A stretch of DNA of 64,000 bases from an uncultured Bacteroidia bacterium (GCA_902781705.1 CACZKE010000008.1:62001-126000), one strand, 5' to 3'; positions 16,951 to 30,233 are shown, numbered from the stretch's first letter. Made by a program: numbers and translations. Notes: generated by a model from the sequence alone, not told the origin.

Positions 16951-19776
16951 ATGAAAAAGGAACTCCTTTTGTTTACGGCATTTCTGGGTCTCTCCGTCGC
17001 CGCTTTCGCGCAGACGGCCACGACCTTCGAGATGCGCTATTTCACCCCGGACGCCGCAGCGGACGGCGTGACGGATTTCCATGGAGAAACCGAGTGGTTC
17101 ACGACGCCGCAGCGGGTGGAGATGCTGGGAAAGTATGCCCGTTACGCTTCCCGCTTCTGGGGCGATCCCGGGCTGGATACGCCGCTTTTTGGGGATGCCG
17201 ATGTCCTGGCCGCCCTTTCCCGCATCAAGCCCCAGCCGCTGACCTCCGTCCGGCGGACGATTCCCTTGGAGGCGTGGCGATCGACGGGCTATAAGAAAGG
17301 AAAGGAGGCCGACGTGGTCCGCCGCCGGGCGGCCTGGACGGCGGACGGAGCCCGGATCGAGGCCGGTACGCTGGTCCTGGACGGAAACCGGGCGGCCCCT
17401 CCCATCGACACGCTGCGGTGGCGTTTCCGGATGAAGGCCTCTCTCGCCGGAGCGTCCCGGGACCTGGTGGTCCGCCTGGCACATCCGGACGGCCGCACGA
17501 CCGAAGTCGCCGTGCCGGACGTCGGGGAATTCGAACTCTACGGAGACGTTCCGGGGGGCGTGCTCTTTCTCTCCGCAGGTGGAAAGACCTTGCGGGAAAT
17601 GCCTCTCCAAGGCGCTGTGAGCGGTCTTTCTTTCTCCGGAAAGGCATCGCTGGAAGCCGTCTCCCTTTATGGTTTCGCCCTGGAGGACTCGGCTACTGCG
17701 TATCGGAGCGAGCTGGTTTTCGAGGAGGATTTCGAAAGCGTCCCGTCCCTGGAAGGCTGGCAGGAAAGCCGGTATGACGATTCCGCCTGGGATCCGGTCA
17801 CGTTGCCGTCGGCCCATGGCGGGGCTTCCCAGGCAGGGGAGGACTATTACCTCCGGACCCGGGTCCGGGTGGACGGCTTCTCCCAGGCGTTCCTGCACCT
17901 GGACGCCCTGGATCCGGCCGGCGAAGTCTGGATCAACGGGGCCCCCGTGGCCGTCCTGAAAGGCCGTACGCCCCATCTGCTGGATGTGGCGGAGTACCTG
18001 CGCCCCGGCGAGGAAAACCTGGTCGCCGTGAAGGTCAAGCCCTTCTTCACGGACCAGACCGTCTTCCACGCTCCCTCGGACCACCACTTCGGCTGGTACC
18101 TGGGAGAAGCGTCCCTGATCCTCACGGATACGCCCAACCGGATTGCGGACGTCTTTGCGTGCACTTCGTTCCTGAGTGATACGGAAGCCGTTCAGCATCA
18201 TAAGATTACCGTCAAGCGGGAAGGCCATGACTTCTTCTCGGGCCGCCTGTGCATCCGCTACAGTCCCTGGTTCCCGGCGGAAGGTCCCGCCGTGGTGGAG
18301 GAGGAATTCCCCGTGGAGCTTCGCCCCCGGGTGGACAATGTCATCGAGCAGGACATCCGGATCCCGGATCCCGCCTGCTGGAGTCCGGACCAGCCCCGGC
18401 TGTACAAGCTGGAGGTGGTCCTGAAGGATGCGGACGGTAAGCCCATCGACGACTGCGTGCTGACCACCGGCATCCGACTGATCAGGCAGAAGGAGGGCGT
18501 CCTGTACGTCAACCATCGGCCCGAGGTCCTGGGCGGCGGCCAGATCTTCGGTTACCGCCTGCCGCTGGAGACGGTCGCGCGGACGGTTTACTGTCCGGAA
18601 CCCGCGCAGCTGATGCGGGAACTCCTGATGGCCAAGCGCCTGGGGAACCTGCTCCGCATCCATGTCCATGCCCGGACCCTGGCACCGGAGGGGACCAACG
18701 ACCCCCGCATCGCGCGCTGGGCCGACCAGATGGGCCTGTACCTGATCTGGCAGACGCCGGCCTGGACCCGGGAAGGGGAGGGCTGGAACGTGGACATCGC
18801 CCATTATCCCGTGTATATGCGGGAAGTGTACAACCATCCGTCCATCGTGATGTGGGAGGCCGGCAACCATCCCAACTGGTTCCTCCGTCATGGTGCGCGG
18901 GAAACGCAGGATTACATGGCGGCGATCATCCCGGCCATCGCGAAGACGGACAGCAGCCGCCTGATCTCTCCTACGACCGCCTGGAATGCCACGCATTATG
19001 GCAATTATGAGGGAACCGTGGACCTGGAAGGAAATCCGCTGGAGCCCGAACCCTGGCTCATGCACCCCATGATGACGCGCGGCATCCAGGATTCCTATTC
19101 GGGCTACGACAATCCCTGGAGCGAAATCCGGAACATACCCAGCCCCTGGGCCAAATGGACCCTGGAAGCCCGGGACCTCTGCTATTTCAACTTCGAGCAC
19201 GAGGAGTCCATCGGCATGCCCAACTGGTCCCTGGCCCGGAAGGAGCCCTGGTACCGGCTGGATTCTTACGAGAAGAACTACGAGGACGGGAACATCGGCA
19301 CGCGGCTTACCTTCGACCAGTGGCGGGAGAGCCAGGCCTATCAGGCCTTCGGGGCCTGGGAAAGCATGAAGATGCAGCTCTTGATGGGGACCAGCGGTTT
19401 TTCCTGGTGCTCGCTGGAATCCGGTCCCAACATGTTCACTTACCAGAAACCGCTGGTGGACGCCTTCTGTGTGCCCAAGCTGGCCTTCCATGCCAACCGG
19501 ATGGCCTTCCAGCGCCTGTGGGCGGCCAGTGACGACGTGGATACGGTCTATGGCCCCGGAGACAGCATCACGCCCGTCATCTTCAACCTGGACGGCGCCT
19601 GCACAGTGCGGCTGGAGGTGCAACTGCAGGATGAAAAGGGGAAAGTGCTGGAGCGGAAGGTCTTCCGGCAGGTGGAAGTTCCGGCAGGACGCAGTGTGAC
19701 CCGTCTCTCGCCGTTCCGTTTCCGCAGCCGGCGTTCCGGCTGTCATTTCATCGTTTATCAGGTACGGTATGAATAG
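16951..19776 (+). CDS. GH2-like glycosidase with altered acid/base motif
   Basis: 941 residues from ATG 16951, giving a type I signal peptide (MKKELLLFTAFLGLSVAAFA). The N-terminal 270 residues are an unassigned beta-rich region. A GH2 sugar-binding jelly roll follows (FLHLDALDPAGEVWINGAPV), then an immunoglobulin-like domain (CWSPDQPRLYKLEVVLKDAD), then a TIM barrel (YNHPSIVMWEAGNHPNW, CYFNFEHEESIGMPNW). GH2 enzymes normally carry the acid/base Glu in a GNE motif; here the sequence is GNH with His640, while a Glu candidate for the nucleophile remains in FEHEESIG. It may be an unusual GH2 relative or have lost hydrolase activity. Overlaps the next gene by 8 nt (ATGAATAG). Confidence 0.75.
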   Translation: MKKELLLFTAFLGLSVAAFAQTATTFEMRYFTPDAAADGVTDFHGETEWFTTPQRVEMLGKYARYASRFWGDPGLDTPLFGDADVLAALSRIKPQPLTSVRRTIPLEAWRSTGYKKGKEADVVRRRAAWTADGARIEAGTLVLDGNRAAPPIDTLRWRFRMKASLAGASRDLVVRLAHPDGRTTEVAVPDVGEFELYGDVPGGVLFLSAGGKTLREMPLQGAVSGLSFSGKASLEAVSLYGFALEDSATAYRSELVFEEDFESVPSLEGWQESRYDDSAWDPVTLPSAHGGASQAGEDYYLRTRVRVDGFSQAFLHLDALDPAGEVWINGAPVAVLKGRTPHLLDVAEYLRPGEENLVAVKVKPFFTDQTVFHAPSDHHFGWYLGEASLILTDTPNRIADVFACTSFLSDTEAVQHHKITVKREGHDFFSGRLCIRYSPWFPAEGPAVVEEEFPVELRPRVDNVIEQDIRIPDPACWSPDQPRLYKLEVVLKDADGKPIDDCVLTTGIRLIRQKEGVLYVNHRPEVLGGGQIFGYRLPLETVARTVYCPEPAQLMRELLMAKRLGNLLRIHVHARTLAPEGTNDPRIARWADQMGLYLIWQTPAWTREGEGWNVDIAHYPVYMREVYNHPSIVMWEAGNHPNWFLRHGARETQDYMAAIIPAIAKTDSSRLISPTTAWNATHYGNYEGTVDLEGNPLEPEPWLMHPMMTRGIQDSYSGYDNPWSEIRNIPSPWAKWTLEARDLCYFNFEHEESIGMPNWSLARKEPWYRLDSYEKNYEDGNIGTRLTFDQWRESQAYQAFGAWESMKMQLLMGTSGFSWCSLESGPNMFTYQKPLVDAFCVPKLAFHANRMAFQRLWAASDDVDTVYGPGDSITPVIFNLDGACTVRLEVQLQDEKGKVLERKVFRQVEVPAGRSVTRLSPFRFRSRRSGCHFIVYQVRYE

Positions 19777-21484
19777 GGCGCTGGTGATACTTGCCACTGC
19801 GCTGGCGGTCCTTTCCTGTGGGGGATGGGCCGAAACCTGGCGGGTAAGCGAACTGGATTTTACGGCTTCCCGCAGTTACGACGCCGGGGGCGGGGACCGG
19901 GTCCGGATGGACGTCCTGTTCTCGCACGCGAAGACCGGACAGACGCTTTGCGTCCCTGCTTTCTGGGACGGCGGCGACCGGTTCGTGGTCCGTTTCGCCC
20001 CGACCGAGCCCGGCCGCTGGACCTGGAAGAGCACCTGTCCGGACGACCCTGCCCTGGACGGGCACGAAGGGTCGCTCCGCTGTCGGAAGTACGACGGTCC
20101 GCTGGACATCTACCGGCATGGTTTCATCAAGGCCGAAAAAGGGACGAAATACCTGATGTATGCCGATGGAACGCCGTTTTTCTATCTGGGCGACACGCAT
20201 TGGGGCATGTACACGGAGGACCTGTCCGACGACCATTTCAAGCACATTGTGCGGCGGCGGGTGGAACAGGGTTTCACCGTCATCCAGAGCGAACCCATCA
20301 GCGCCCCCTTCCATCTGCAGGACGGCCGGGTGGATGCGGAAGACATCGAAGGTTTCCGGAAGGCCGACGCCTATTACCGGTTCATCGCCGACGCCGGCCT
20401 GCTCCATGCGAACGCCGAGTTCTTCTTCCCGTCGGACCTGTCCCGGGAACTGGCTGCCGACGAGGACGCCCTGAAAGCCCTAGCCCGCTACTGGGTGGCC
20501 CGGTTCGGGGCCTATCCGGTGCTCTGGACCCTGGCCCAGGAAATCGACAACGATTCCTATGCCGAGCTGGGCGGCCGGTTCTTCGACTACAGCAACAACC
20601 CTTGGGTGAAGATCGCAGAGTATGTCCATGCGGCGGATCCCTATTCCCATCCGCTTTCCGCCCATCAGGAAAACGCCGTGAACACCTGCGTCACCGGCGC
20701 CGGGACAGAGCCGGAGGAGGCCCATGCCGACGGGAACGGGGTATCGGCCTTCCTGCCCGAGCCGGTTTCCGAACGGACCGGACACAACTGGTGGGCGGCC
20801 CAGTGGTCCCCGCCGCTGCACGAGACGCCCGGCCCGGAGGCGGTCCGGGACTATTGGCTGTCCGACCGCCCTGCCGTGAACTACGAGGGACGGTATTGCG
20901 GCCTCTGGACCCTGGATTTCGGCTCCCGGGCCCAGGGCTGGATTTCCTTCCTGTCCGGTTTCTGCGGCTATGGCTACGGTGCGGCCGACATCTGGCTGTA
21001 CCATTCGGGCTTCGAGGCCCAGATCACTTCCTTCGACGGGGTGGAATACATCACCCCGGAGTTGAAGGCCACGCCTTGGCAGGAAGCGCTGGAATATCCC
21101 AGCGCCTTGCAGATGAGGCATTTGAGAAGCTTGCTGGAATCCTTCGACTGGTGGAACCTGACCCCCGTCATCCCCGGCGACGCTGTTTTCCAGGATGCCT
21201 CCGGATCCGCCGTTTATGCCCATACGCCCTGCGTCCACTTGCTTTACTTCTATGGGAAGAACACCCGGACGGGATGGATTTCCACCTTGAAGTCCGGGGA
21301 CGGTTTGGAAGTTCGCTGGTACAATCCCCGCAGCGGCGAGTATCAGGAAGCGGCCCTTCCCGTCCGGGAGGCCGATGGCTTCTGGACCCTGGCGTCCAGG
21401 CCGGATCCGGAGGACTGGGTGCTTTGCCTGTTTGAACCAAGCGATTCGGAAGGTGTCAGAAATCAAAGTTTTATTGACATATAG
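19769..21484 (+). CDS. DUF4038 / GH140-like (apiosidase-type) lipoprotein
   Basis: 571-residue lipoprotein (ATALAVLSC). It has three parts typical of this group: an N-terminal DUF5060 beta domain (about 22-100, FVVRFAPTEPGRWTWKST), a DUF4038 TIM barrel (about 108-420, KYLMYADGTPFFYLGDTHWG, LWTLAQEIDND) and a C-terminal domain like the putative collagen-binding domain of these proteins (about 435-560). GH140 members cleave apiose from rhamnogalacturonan II, but the DUF4038 group is broader, so apiose is only a suggestion. It is the last gene before a clear promoter, so it probably ends the first operon; its final codons run into an AT-rich stretch. Confidence 0.75.
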   Translation: MNRALVILATALAVLSCGGWAETWRVSELDFTASRSYDAGGGDRVRMDVLFSHAKTGQTLCVPAFWDGGDRFVVRFAPTEPGRWTWKSTCPDDPALDGHEGSLRCRKYDGPLDIYRHGFIKAEKGTKYLMYADGTPFFYLGDTHWGMYTEDLSDDHFKHIVRRRVEQGFTVIQSEPISAPFHLQDGRVDAEDIEGFRKADAYYRFIADAGLLHANAEFFFPSDLSRELAADEDALKALARYWVARFGAYPVLWTLAQEIDNDSYAELGGRFFDYSNNPWVKIAEYVHAADPYSHPLSAHQENAVNTCVTGAGTEPEEAHADGNGVSAFLPEPVSERTGHNWWAAQWSPPLHETPGPEAVRDYWLSDRPAVNYEGRYCGLWTLDFGSRAQGWISFLSGFCGYGYGAADIWLYHSGFEAQITSFDGVEYITPELKATPWQEALEYPSALQMRHLRSLLESFDWWNLTPVIPGDAVFQDASGSAVYAHTPCVHLLYFYGKNTRTGWISTLKSGDGLEVRWYNPRSGEYQEAALPVREADGFWTLASRPDPEDWVLCLFEPSDSEGVRNQSFIDI

Positions 21485-21490
21485 ACAAGT

Positions 21491-21519
21491 TTTGGAAAGC
21501 GGGATAATCCGTAATTTTG
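21491..21519 (+). promoter_or_regulatory. Bacteroidetes promoter (-33 TTTG, -7 TAATTTTG)
   Basis: TTTG at 21491-21494 and TAATTTTG at 21512-21519 are separated by 17 bases, close to the -33/-7 arrangement of Bacteroidetes promoters. The pair sits in the 58-base gap before the Gfo/Idh/MocA gene, which starts at 21543, and probably opens a new transcription unit. Confidence 0.65.
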
Positions 21520-21542
21520 ACAATCACTAAACAACGATAACC

Positions 21543-22847
21543 ATGGCTGATTCCAGACGATCATTTCTCAAGAAGGCGGGAGCCGGCATCGTGGCCGCCA
21601 CCATTCTGCCCCGGAACGTTTTCGGTGCGATGGGCGGCAACAAGAAGTATGTGGCTCCGAGTGACCAGCTTACGCGCGGTATCATCGGCGTGGGCGGCAT
21701 CGGCATGTCCTCGCTGCATTTCGCCAGCGATGAAAAGTGCCGTCTCGTCGCAGTCTGCGACGTGGACAAAAACCATCTGAACCATGCGCTCGAGGCCGGT
21801 CAGAGCCGCTTCGGCACGAAACTCGCCGCCTATTCCGACTGGCGCGACCTGGTCCATGACCCGAACGTGGACATCGTCCATATCGCCACGCCGTCGCATT
21901 GGCACGGCATCCAGGCCGTGGAGGTGGCGCGCGCGGGCAAGGACATCTTCTGCGAAAAACCCATGACCCGCACCATCGGCGAGGGACAGAAGGTGGTGGA
22001 GGCGGTCGCCCGCTACGGCCGGATTTTCCGGCTGGACACCTGGTTCCGCTTCAAGGACACTTTCTACGGTCTCGGCACGACGGTCGAGCCCTTGAAGAAA
22101 CTCGTGGACAGCGGCCTGCTGGGATGGCCCCTGAAGGTCCGGATCTCCGGAGCCACCGGCTTTACCTGGAAGTTCTTCTGGACCGGCCGGGAAAACCTGG
22201 TCCCGCAGCCCGTTCCGGCGGAACTGGACTATGACATGTGGCTGGGACCCGCGCCGTACAAGCCCTATCATCCGCACCGGGTGCACCAGACCTTCCGCGG
22301 CTACTGGGACTATGAGTCCGGCGGCCTCGGGGACATGGGCCAGCACTATATCGACCCGGTACAGTACATCCTCGGGAAGGACGACACCTTCCCGGTGAAG
22401 GTGGAGGTGGACGCTCCCCAGCAGCACCCCGATGCCGTGGGCATCTGGCGGAGCATCACTTACACCTACGAGGACGGATGCCAGATCATCCTCGAAGGCG
22501 AAGGCTTCGAGAGTAAGGGAAAAGTGCCGTATATCGAAGGCCCGAACGGTAAGGTGTACAAGGGCTTCGAGTGCACGATCCCGAACGTGTGGGACGTCAT
22601 CAACGCCCTGCCCGACCCGGCCCCCCGGCATACGGATTTCCTGGAGTGTGTGCGCAGCCGGCAGCATTTCGCCCTGGACGAGATCATCGGCCACCACAGC
22701 GCCACGGTCGTGAACATGGGCGCCTGCGCCCTGAGGCTCGGCCGTACCTTGCATTTCGATCCTGCGACCCAGCGTTTCATCGGCGATGACGCCGCGAACC
22801 TTCTTGTCAACCAGCCCATGCGTGCGCCCTGGGCATCCATGATCTAG
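21543..22847 (+). CDS. Tat-exported Gfo/Idh/MocA oxidoreductase
   Basis: 434 residues with a twin-arginine leader (SRRSFLKKAGAGIVAATILP), so exported folded, presumably with its NAD(P) cofactor. The Rossmann part begins at RGIIGVGGIGMSSLHF and holds the family motif FCEKPMTRT (dinucleotide-binding EKP). The C-terminal alpha/beta domain (GGLGDMGQHYIDPVQYILG) supplies the substrate site. Such secreted oxidoreductases act on sugars or glycosides. It lies 4 bases before a DUF1080 protein, and DUF1080 (PF06439) is the 3-keto-disaccharide hydrolase family, so oxidation of a glycoside at C3 is a sensible guess. Its own promoter lies just upstream. Confidence 0.85.
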   Translation: MADSRRSFLKKAGAGIVAATILPRNVFGAMGGNKKYVAPSDQLTRGIIGVGGIGMSSLHFASDEKCRLVAVCDVDKNHLNHALEAGQSRFGTKLAAYSDWRDLVHDPNVDIVHIATPSHWHGIQAVEVARAGKDIFCEKPMTRTIGEGQKVVEAVARYGRIFRLDTWFRFKDTFYGLGTTVEPLKKLVDSGLLGWPLKVRISGATGFTWKFFWTGRENLVPQPVPAELDYDMWLGPAPYKPYHPHRVHQTFRGYWDYESGGLGDMGQHYIDPVQYILGKDDTFPVKVEVDAPQQHPDAVGIWRSITYTYEDGCQIILEGEGFESKGKVPYIEGPNGKVYKGFECTIPNVWDVINALPDPAPRHTDFLECVRSRQHFALDEIIGHHSATVVNMGACALRLGRTLHFDPATQRFIGDDAANLLVNQPMRAPWASMI

Positions 22848-22851
22848 CCCT

Positions 22852-25557
22852 ATGAAAAAGATAGTTTCCCTGATAGTCCTGGCGCTTGTCGGCGCCACCC
22901 TCAGTTTCGGTCAGGATGCCCGCGGCCGGGCGCCTGAAACCGTGGTCAGCGATGTGCTGGCCGTGATGCCCTGCAGCGACGCCGCCACCCTTGCGCAAAA
23001 TGTGCAGGACCTGGCCGCTTCCGCCCCTGCGACGGTGGAACTGCTCGCGGCAAGACTCGGCGAACAGGGCACGAACGCCCTCGTGGAGTATGCCCTGTCG
23101 TCCCTCGCAACCTATATTTCCGGAAATGTGAAGTACCGGGATACGGTCCGGGAAGGATTCGTGAAAGGAATCGCCGCCCAGACCGATCCGGTGAACCGCC
23201 AGTTCCTGCTGGCCCAGCTCCGGATGTTTGCCGGAGCGAAGGATATCGACCTGTTCCGGCAGTATGTGAACGATCCGCTCGCCGGTCCCGCCGCCGTAGC
23301 GACGATTGCGGACCTGGGCGGGAAGGATACCATCCTGGAACTTGTCCGCGGCAATGCCGCCCCGAAGGCCGTCCTGGCCGATGTCATAGCGGACCAGGGA
23401 TGGCGGGAAGCCGAGCCTGACCTCTTGCGTTGGGCGGCTGCCGTCACCGACCCGGTGGAGAAAAATGCCATCGCCCAGGCCCTCGGCCGCGTGGGAGGCG
23501 AAGCTTCCCTCGGCTGGCTGAAAGCGAATTCCCCGGCCGATTATATGGTGGCCTTGGGGAATATCCCGGCGAAGAAGGCCGTCCAGGCCGCCAAGGCGGT
23601 CCTGAGGGACGGCGGTTCCGGTTTGCAGTGTGCGGCCGCGGAGGTGATCATGGACAAAGCGGCGGCCAAGGATGGCCTCAAGGTGCTCCGGAACCTGCTG
23701 GGGTCCGAGGACCGGCCGCTACGGAACGCCGCCATTTCCGCTGCCACTGACGCTTATGGCGTAGCCGCCGTGGAGCCGGTGCTCACGAAACGGTTCGCCA
23801 AACTGGGCGAAGGAGCGAAGACGGATATCGTGAACTGGCTGGGCGCCCGTCAGAAGGGTCTGAATCTGGTCCTGTCACAGTTGAATGCGCCGGGTGAACT
23901 GGGTGAAACGGCCGTCCGTGCCGCCGGACAGATCGGCGGACAAACCGCCTGCGACGCCCTGGTGGGCCTGCTTGGCTCCTCCCGGGCTCCGCAGGCGCTC
24001 AGTGCCCTCAAATCCTTCCAGGGAGATCTTTCCGGTGCCGTCCTGGCTGCCATGAAGTCCCCGCAGAACGGCTCGCAGCTGAAGAACCTGATGGCCCTTG
24101 CCTCCGCGAAGGAAATCAAGGCGGCCGCTCCGGCCGTGCTGGCCGAGGCTGCCAAGGGATCCGCCGAAGCGGCGGAAGCGCTTGTCGGCGTCGTGCGTCC
24201 GGAGGATGCCGTCAGTATCGCCAAACTCCTGGCGAAGGCTCCCCAGGCGCAGGTCCCCGCGCTTCAGAATGCCCTGACATCTGCCATCCATACGCTCACG
24301 CCCGATGAGCAGGTCTCCTGCGTGAAGGAACTCATGGCCGGTGCTCCCGCACGCTTCTATCCGGTTCTCGGCCATATCGGCACGGACGGGGCGGCGGAGA
24401 TCCTGCGCGGCCTGTCCGGAAAGGATGCCGCCGCGAAGGAGGCCCTTCTCGCGATGGACAACGCGACCGTCATCCCGGATCTTCTGGCTTCGGCGGAAGA
24501 GGGGAATGCTGCTTCCCTGAAACGGTATATCAACATGCTCTCGGCCTACGAGAAGAATGCCGACAAGAAGCGCCTGGGCCTGGCGGAGGCGATCGGTCTC
24601 GCCAAGGATCCCGCGCTCCGGGTCCTCGCACTCGACAAGTTGGGAGACATGCCCCTTATGAAGGCCTTCCTCCTCGCCGCCCGTTCGCTGGACGATACGG
24701 ATGCCTCCGTACGTTATGCGGCCGCGAATGCCGTGAAGAAGATTGCCTCCAAGAGCACGGAGGAAATCAATTACGACGACCTGCAGTCGGCCCTGGGCAA
24801 GGCCCGCGCCCTGTTCGCTTCCACCGGCAATGCCGACGACGGCTATGCCGTGGACGAGATCGACAAGATGCTCCTGGAGGCGAAACCTTCCCCGCGCAGT
24901 GAACTCACGGCGGAAGAGAAGGCCCGCGGCTTCGAGATGCTCTTCGACGGCAGCGACCTCTCCAAGTGGCACGGCGACCTGGAAGGCTATACCGTCGTGA
25001 ACGGTGCCATTCTGGTATCGGCCAATTACGGCGCGACCGGCAACCTGTACACGAACAAGCAGTACCGGAACTTCGTCTATCGGTTCGAGTTCTGCTTCCT
25101 GCAGGAAGGCGTGAACAACGGTGTCGGCATCCGTACGCCGGAGAATGTGGATGCCGCCTACGAAGGCATGTGCGAACTCCAGATCCTGGACCACGACGCC
25201 CCGGCCTACGCCGGTTGGCTCCGGGACTACCAGGTCCACGGCTCCATCTACGGCGTTGTCCCCGCCAAGCGGATCAAGCACAAGCCGCTGGGCGAATGGA
25301 GCACCGAAGAAATCATCGTGGAAGGGGACCACATCAAGGTTACCGTCAATGGTGAAGTGATTACGGATGCCAATGTAAGGAAAGTGACCAAGGGGCATAA
25401 CGTAGCCCCGGACGGCTCGGACAAGAACCCCTACACGATCGACGGGCACAACCATCCCGGCATGTTCAACCGGAAGGGATACATCTCCTTCTGCGGCCAT
25501 GGCGCCGGCCTCAAGATCCGGAACGTGAGGATCCTGGACCTTGGAGAAAAGAAATAG
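22852..25557 (+). CDS. HEAT-repeat protein with C-terminal DUF1080 (3-keto-disaccharide hydrolase-type) domain
   Basis: 901 residues with a type I signal peptide (MKKIVSLIVLALVGATLSFG). Residues about 30-670 are Ala/Leu-rich helical repeats of HEAT type (GPAAVATIADLGGKDTILEL, VRYAAANAVKKI), a binding or scaffold solenoid. Residues about 690-901 form the DUF1080 jelly roll: GFEMLFDGSDLSKWHGD, NNGVGIRTPENV, CELQILDHDAP and KGYISFCGHGAGLKIRNVRI. Family members hydrolyse or eliminate 3-keto-glycosides made by a partner oxidoreductase, which fits the oxidoreductase gene 4 bases upstream. The long repeat region is an addition to the usual stand-alone domain and may hold substrate or a partner. Its role is not established. 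Confidence 0.82.
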   Translation: MKKIVSLIVLALVGATLSFGQDARGRAPETVVSDVLAVMPCSDAATLAQNVQDLAASAPATVELLAARLGEQGTNALVEYALSSLATYISGNVKYRDTVREGFVKGIAAQTDPVNRQFLLAQLRMFAGAKDIDLFRQYVNDPLAGPAAVATIADLGGKDTILELVRGNAAPKAVLADVIADQGWREAEPDLLRWAAAVTDPVEKNAIAQALGRVGGEASLGWLKANSPADYMVALGNIPAKKAVQAAKAVLRDGGSGLQCAAAEVIMDKAAAKDGLKVLRNLLGSEDRPLRNAAISAATDAYGVAAVEPVLTKRFAKLGEGAKTDIVNWLGARQKGLNLVLSQLNAPGELGETAVRAAGQIGGQTACDALVGLLGSSRAPQALSALKSFQGDLSGAVLAAMKSPQNGSQLKNLMALASAKEIKAAAPAVLAEAAKGSAEAAEALVGVVRPEDAVSIAKLLAKAPQAQVPALQNALTSAIHTLTPDEQVSCVKELMAGAPARFYPVLGHIGTDGAAEILRGLSGKDAAAKEALLAMDNATVIPDLLASAEEGNAASLKRYINMLSAYEKNADKKRLGLAEAIGLAKDPALRVLALDKLGDMPLMKAFLLAARSLDDTDASVRYAAANAVKKIASKSTEEINYDDLQSALGKARALFASTGNADDGYAVDEIDKMLLEAKPSPRSELTAEEKARGFEMLFDGSDLSKWHGDLEGYTVVNGAILVSANYGATGNLYTNKQYRNFVYRFEFCFLQEGVNNGVGIRTPENVDAAYEGMCELQILDHDAPAYAGWLRDYQVHGSIYGVVPAKRIKHKPLGEWSTEEIIVEGDHIKVTVNGEVITDANVRKVTKGHNVAPDGSDKNPYTIDGHNHPGMFNRKGYISFCGHGAGLKIRNVRILDLGEKK

Positions 25558-25580
25558 CTCTGATTATCATTGAGTTGTAT

Positions 25581-25588
25581 TATTTTTG
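25581..25588 (+). promoter_or_regulatory. Bacteroidetes -7 promoter element
   Basis: TATTTTTG fits TAnnTTTG and lies in an AT-rich 74-base gap, 43 bases before the metallophosphoesterase start. No good -33 box was seen at the expected distance. Confidence 0.55.
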
Positions 25589-25631
25589 TCTTTACTGCAT
25601 TTATACACGGACAGATAACCAGCATCGCCAT

Positions 25632-26672
25632 ATGGACAGGAGAGATTTTATCAAGCTATCCGGGGCTGCCGCAGCGGGCCTGGCCTTGGAAGGGTGTATG
25701 CCGAAGGGCGCTTCGGCGGCCCCGGACGAGGGTCCGCTCACGAAGGAATGGGCCCGGTTCCCGGAACGGATCACCCGGGACGTCCCGCCCTTCGATCCGC
25801 TGAACATCAAGGAGGTGACCATCGAGATCGGCCTGGAAAAGCCGTTCGACGTGATGCATGTTTCCGATACCCATATCGCCCGGGCCGACGCCCGTGACAA
25901 CGAGCGGAAGATCATGCTCGCGGCCCAGCGCGGCCAGCACATGAACGCCGGCGAGCACTATCTGGACGAGGCCGTCCATATCGCCCGGGAAAAGGGCATG
26001 TATCTCATGCACACCGGTGACCTGCACGACTTTGTTTCCGAAGCCAATCTGGACATGGACGCCAAGCACATGGTCGAGGGTGACTGGTTCGTCTGCGCCG
26101 GCAACCACGAGTATTCGCAGTACGTAGGGGAGGCGAAGGAGGACGAAGCCTACAAGCGCGTGTCCTACGACGCGGTCCAGGGGGCGTTCCCCAATGACCT
26201 CACCTTTGCAAGCCGTGTGATCAACGGAGTCAACTTCGTTGCCGTGGACGATGTCTATTACAATTTCACGGAAGCCCAGTTGGAAAGGATGAAGGCCGAG
26301 ATGGCCAAGGGCCTTCCGGTCGTGATGCTGGTCCATGTGCCGCTCTATACGCCTGCGTTCTACGAGGATGAAATGAAGGGCATGGATAACAAGTGCGCCT
26401 ATCTTGTGGGCGTCCCGGAGGAATTGACGGAAACCTACGAGCCCGGCGTGACCTATCCGCCCGGCGAGGAATGGCGCTACCGGAAAGTGCAGCAACATTC
26501 GGATGAACCCACCCTGAAGTTCGTCGCCTGGCTCAAGGAGCAACCGCTCCTGAAGGCCATCCTCTGCGGCCACATGCACCGCTTCTTCGAGGAGCGTTTC
26601 TCCCCGACGGCCATGCAGTATGTCGTGGGTGCCACCTACCTAGGTGATGCACAAGTCGTTCATTTTAAGTAA
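25632..26672 (+). CDS. Calcineurin-like metallophosphoesterase, Tat lipoprotein
   Basis: 346 residues from ATG 25632. The leader combines a twin-arginine motif (RRDFIK) and a lipobox (GLALEGC, Cys22), so it is probably a Tat-exported lipoprotein. The five metallophosphoesterase motifs are all present: SDTHIA, GDLHD, GNHEY, LVHVPLY and GHMHR, consistent with a two-metal site. Substrate is open: a phosphomonoester or phosphodiester on a sugar or nucleotide. The leader is almost the same, at both DNA and protein level, as that of the unrelated MBL-fold protein at 45337. The GH2 gene follows after 9 bases. Confidence 0.85.
   Translation: MDRRDFIKLSGAAAAGLALEGCMPKGASAAPDEGPLTKEWARFPERITRDVPPFDPLNIKEVTIEIGLEKPFDVMHVSDTHIARADARDNERKIMLAAQRGQHMNAGEHYLDEAVHIAREKGMYLMHTGDLHDFVSEANLDMDAKHMVEGDWFVCAGNHEYSQYVGEAKEDEAYKRVSYDAVQGAFPNDLTFASRVINGVNFVAVDDVYYNFTEAQLERMKAEMAKGLPVVMLVHVPLYTPAFYEDEMKGMDNKCAYLVGVPEELTETYEPGVTYPPGEEWRYRKVQQHSDEPTLKFVAWLKEQPLLKAILCGHMHRFFEERFSPTAMQYVVGATYLGDAQVVHFK

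Positions 26673-30233
<3,561 letters not shown>

Noticed and set aside
21473..21485. TTGACATATAG resembling an E. coli -35 box
   Set aside because: It lies at the end of a coding sequence, and Bacteroidetes sigma does not use this box; the TTTG / TAATTTTG pair just downstream is a better fit.
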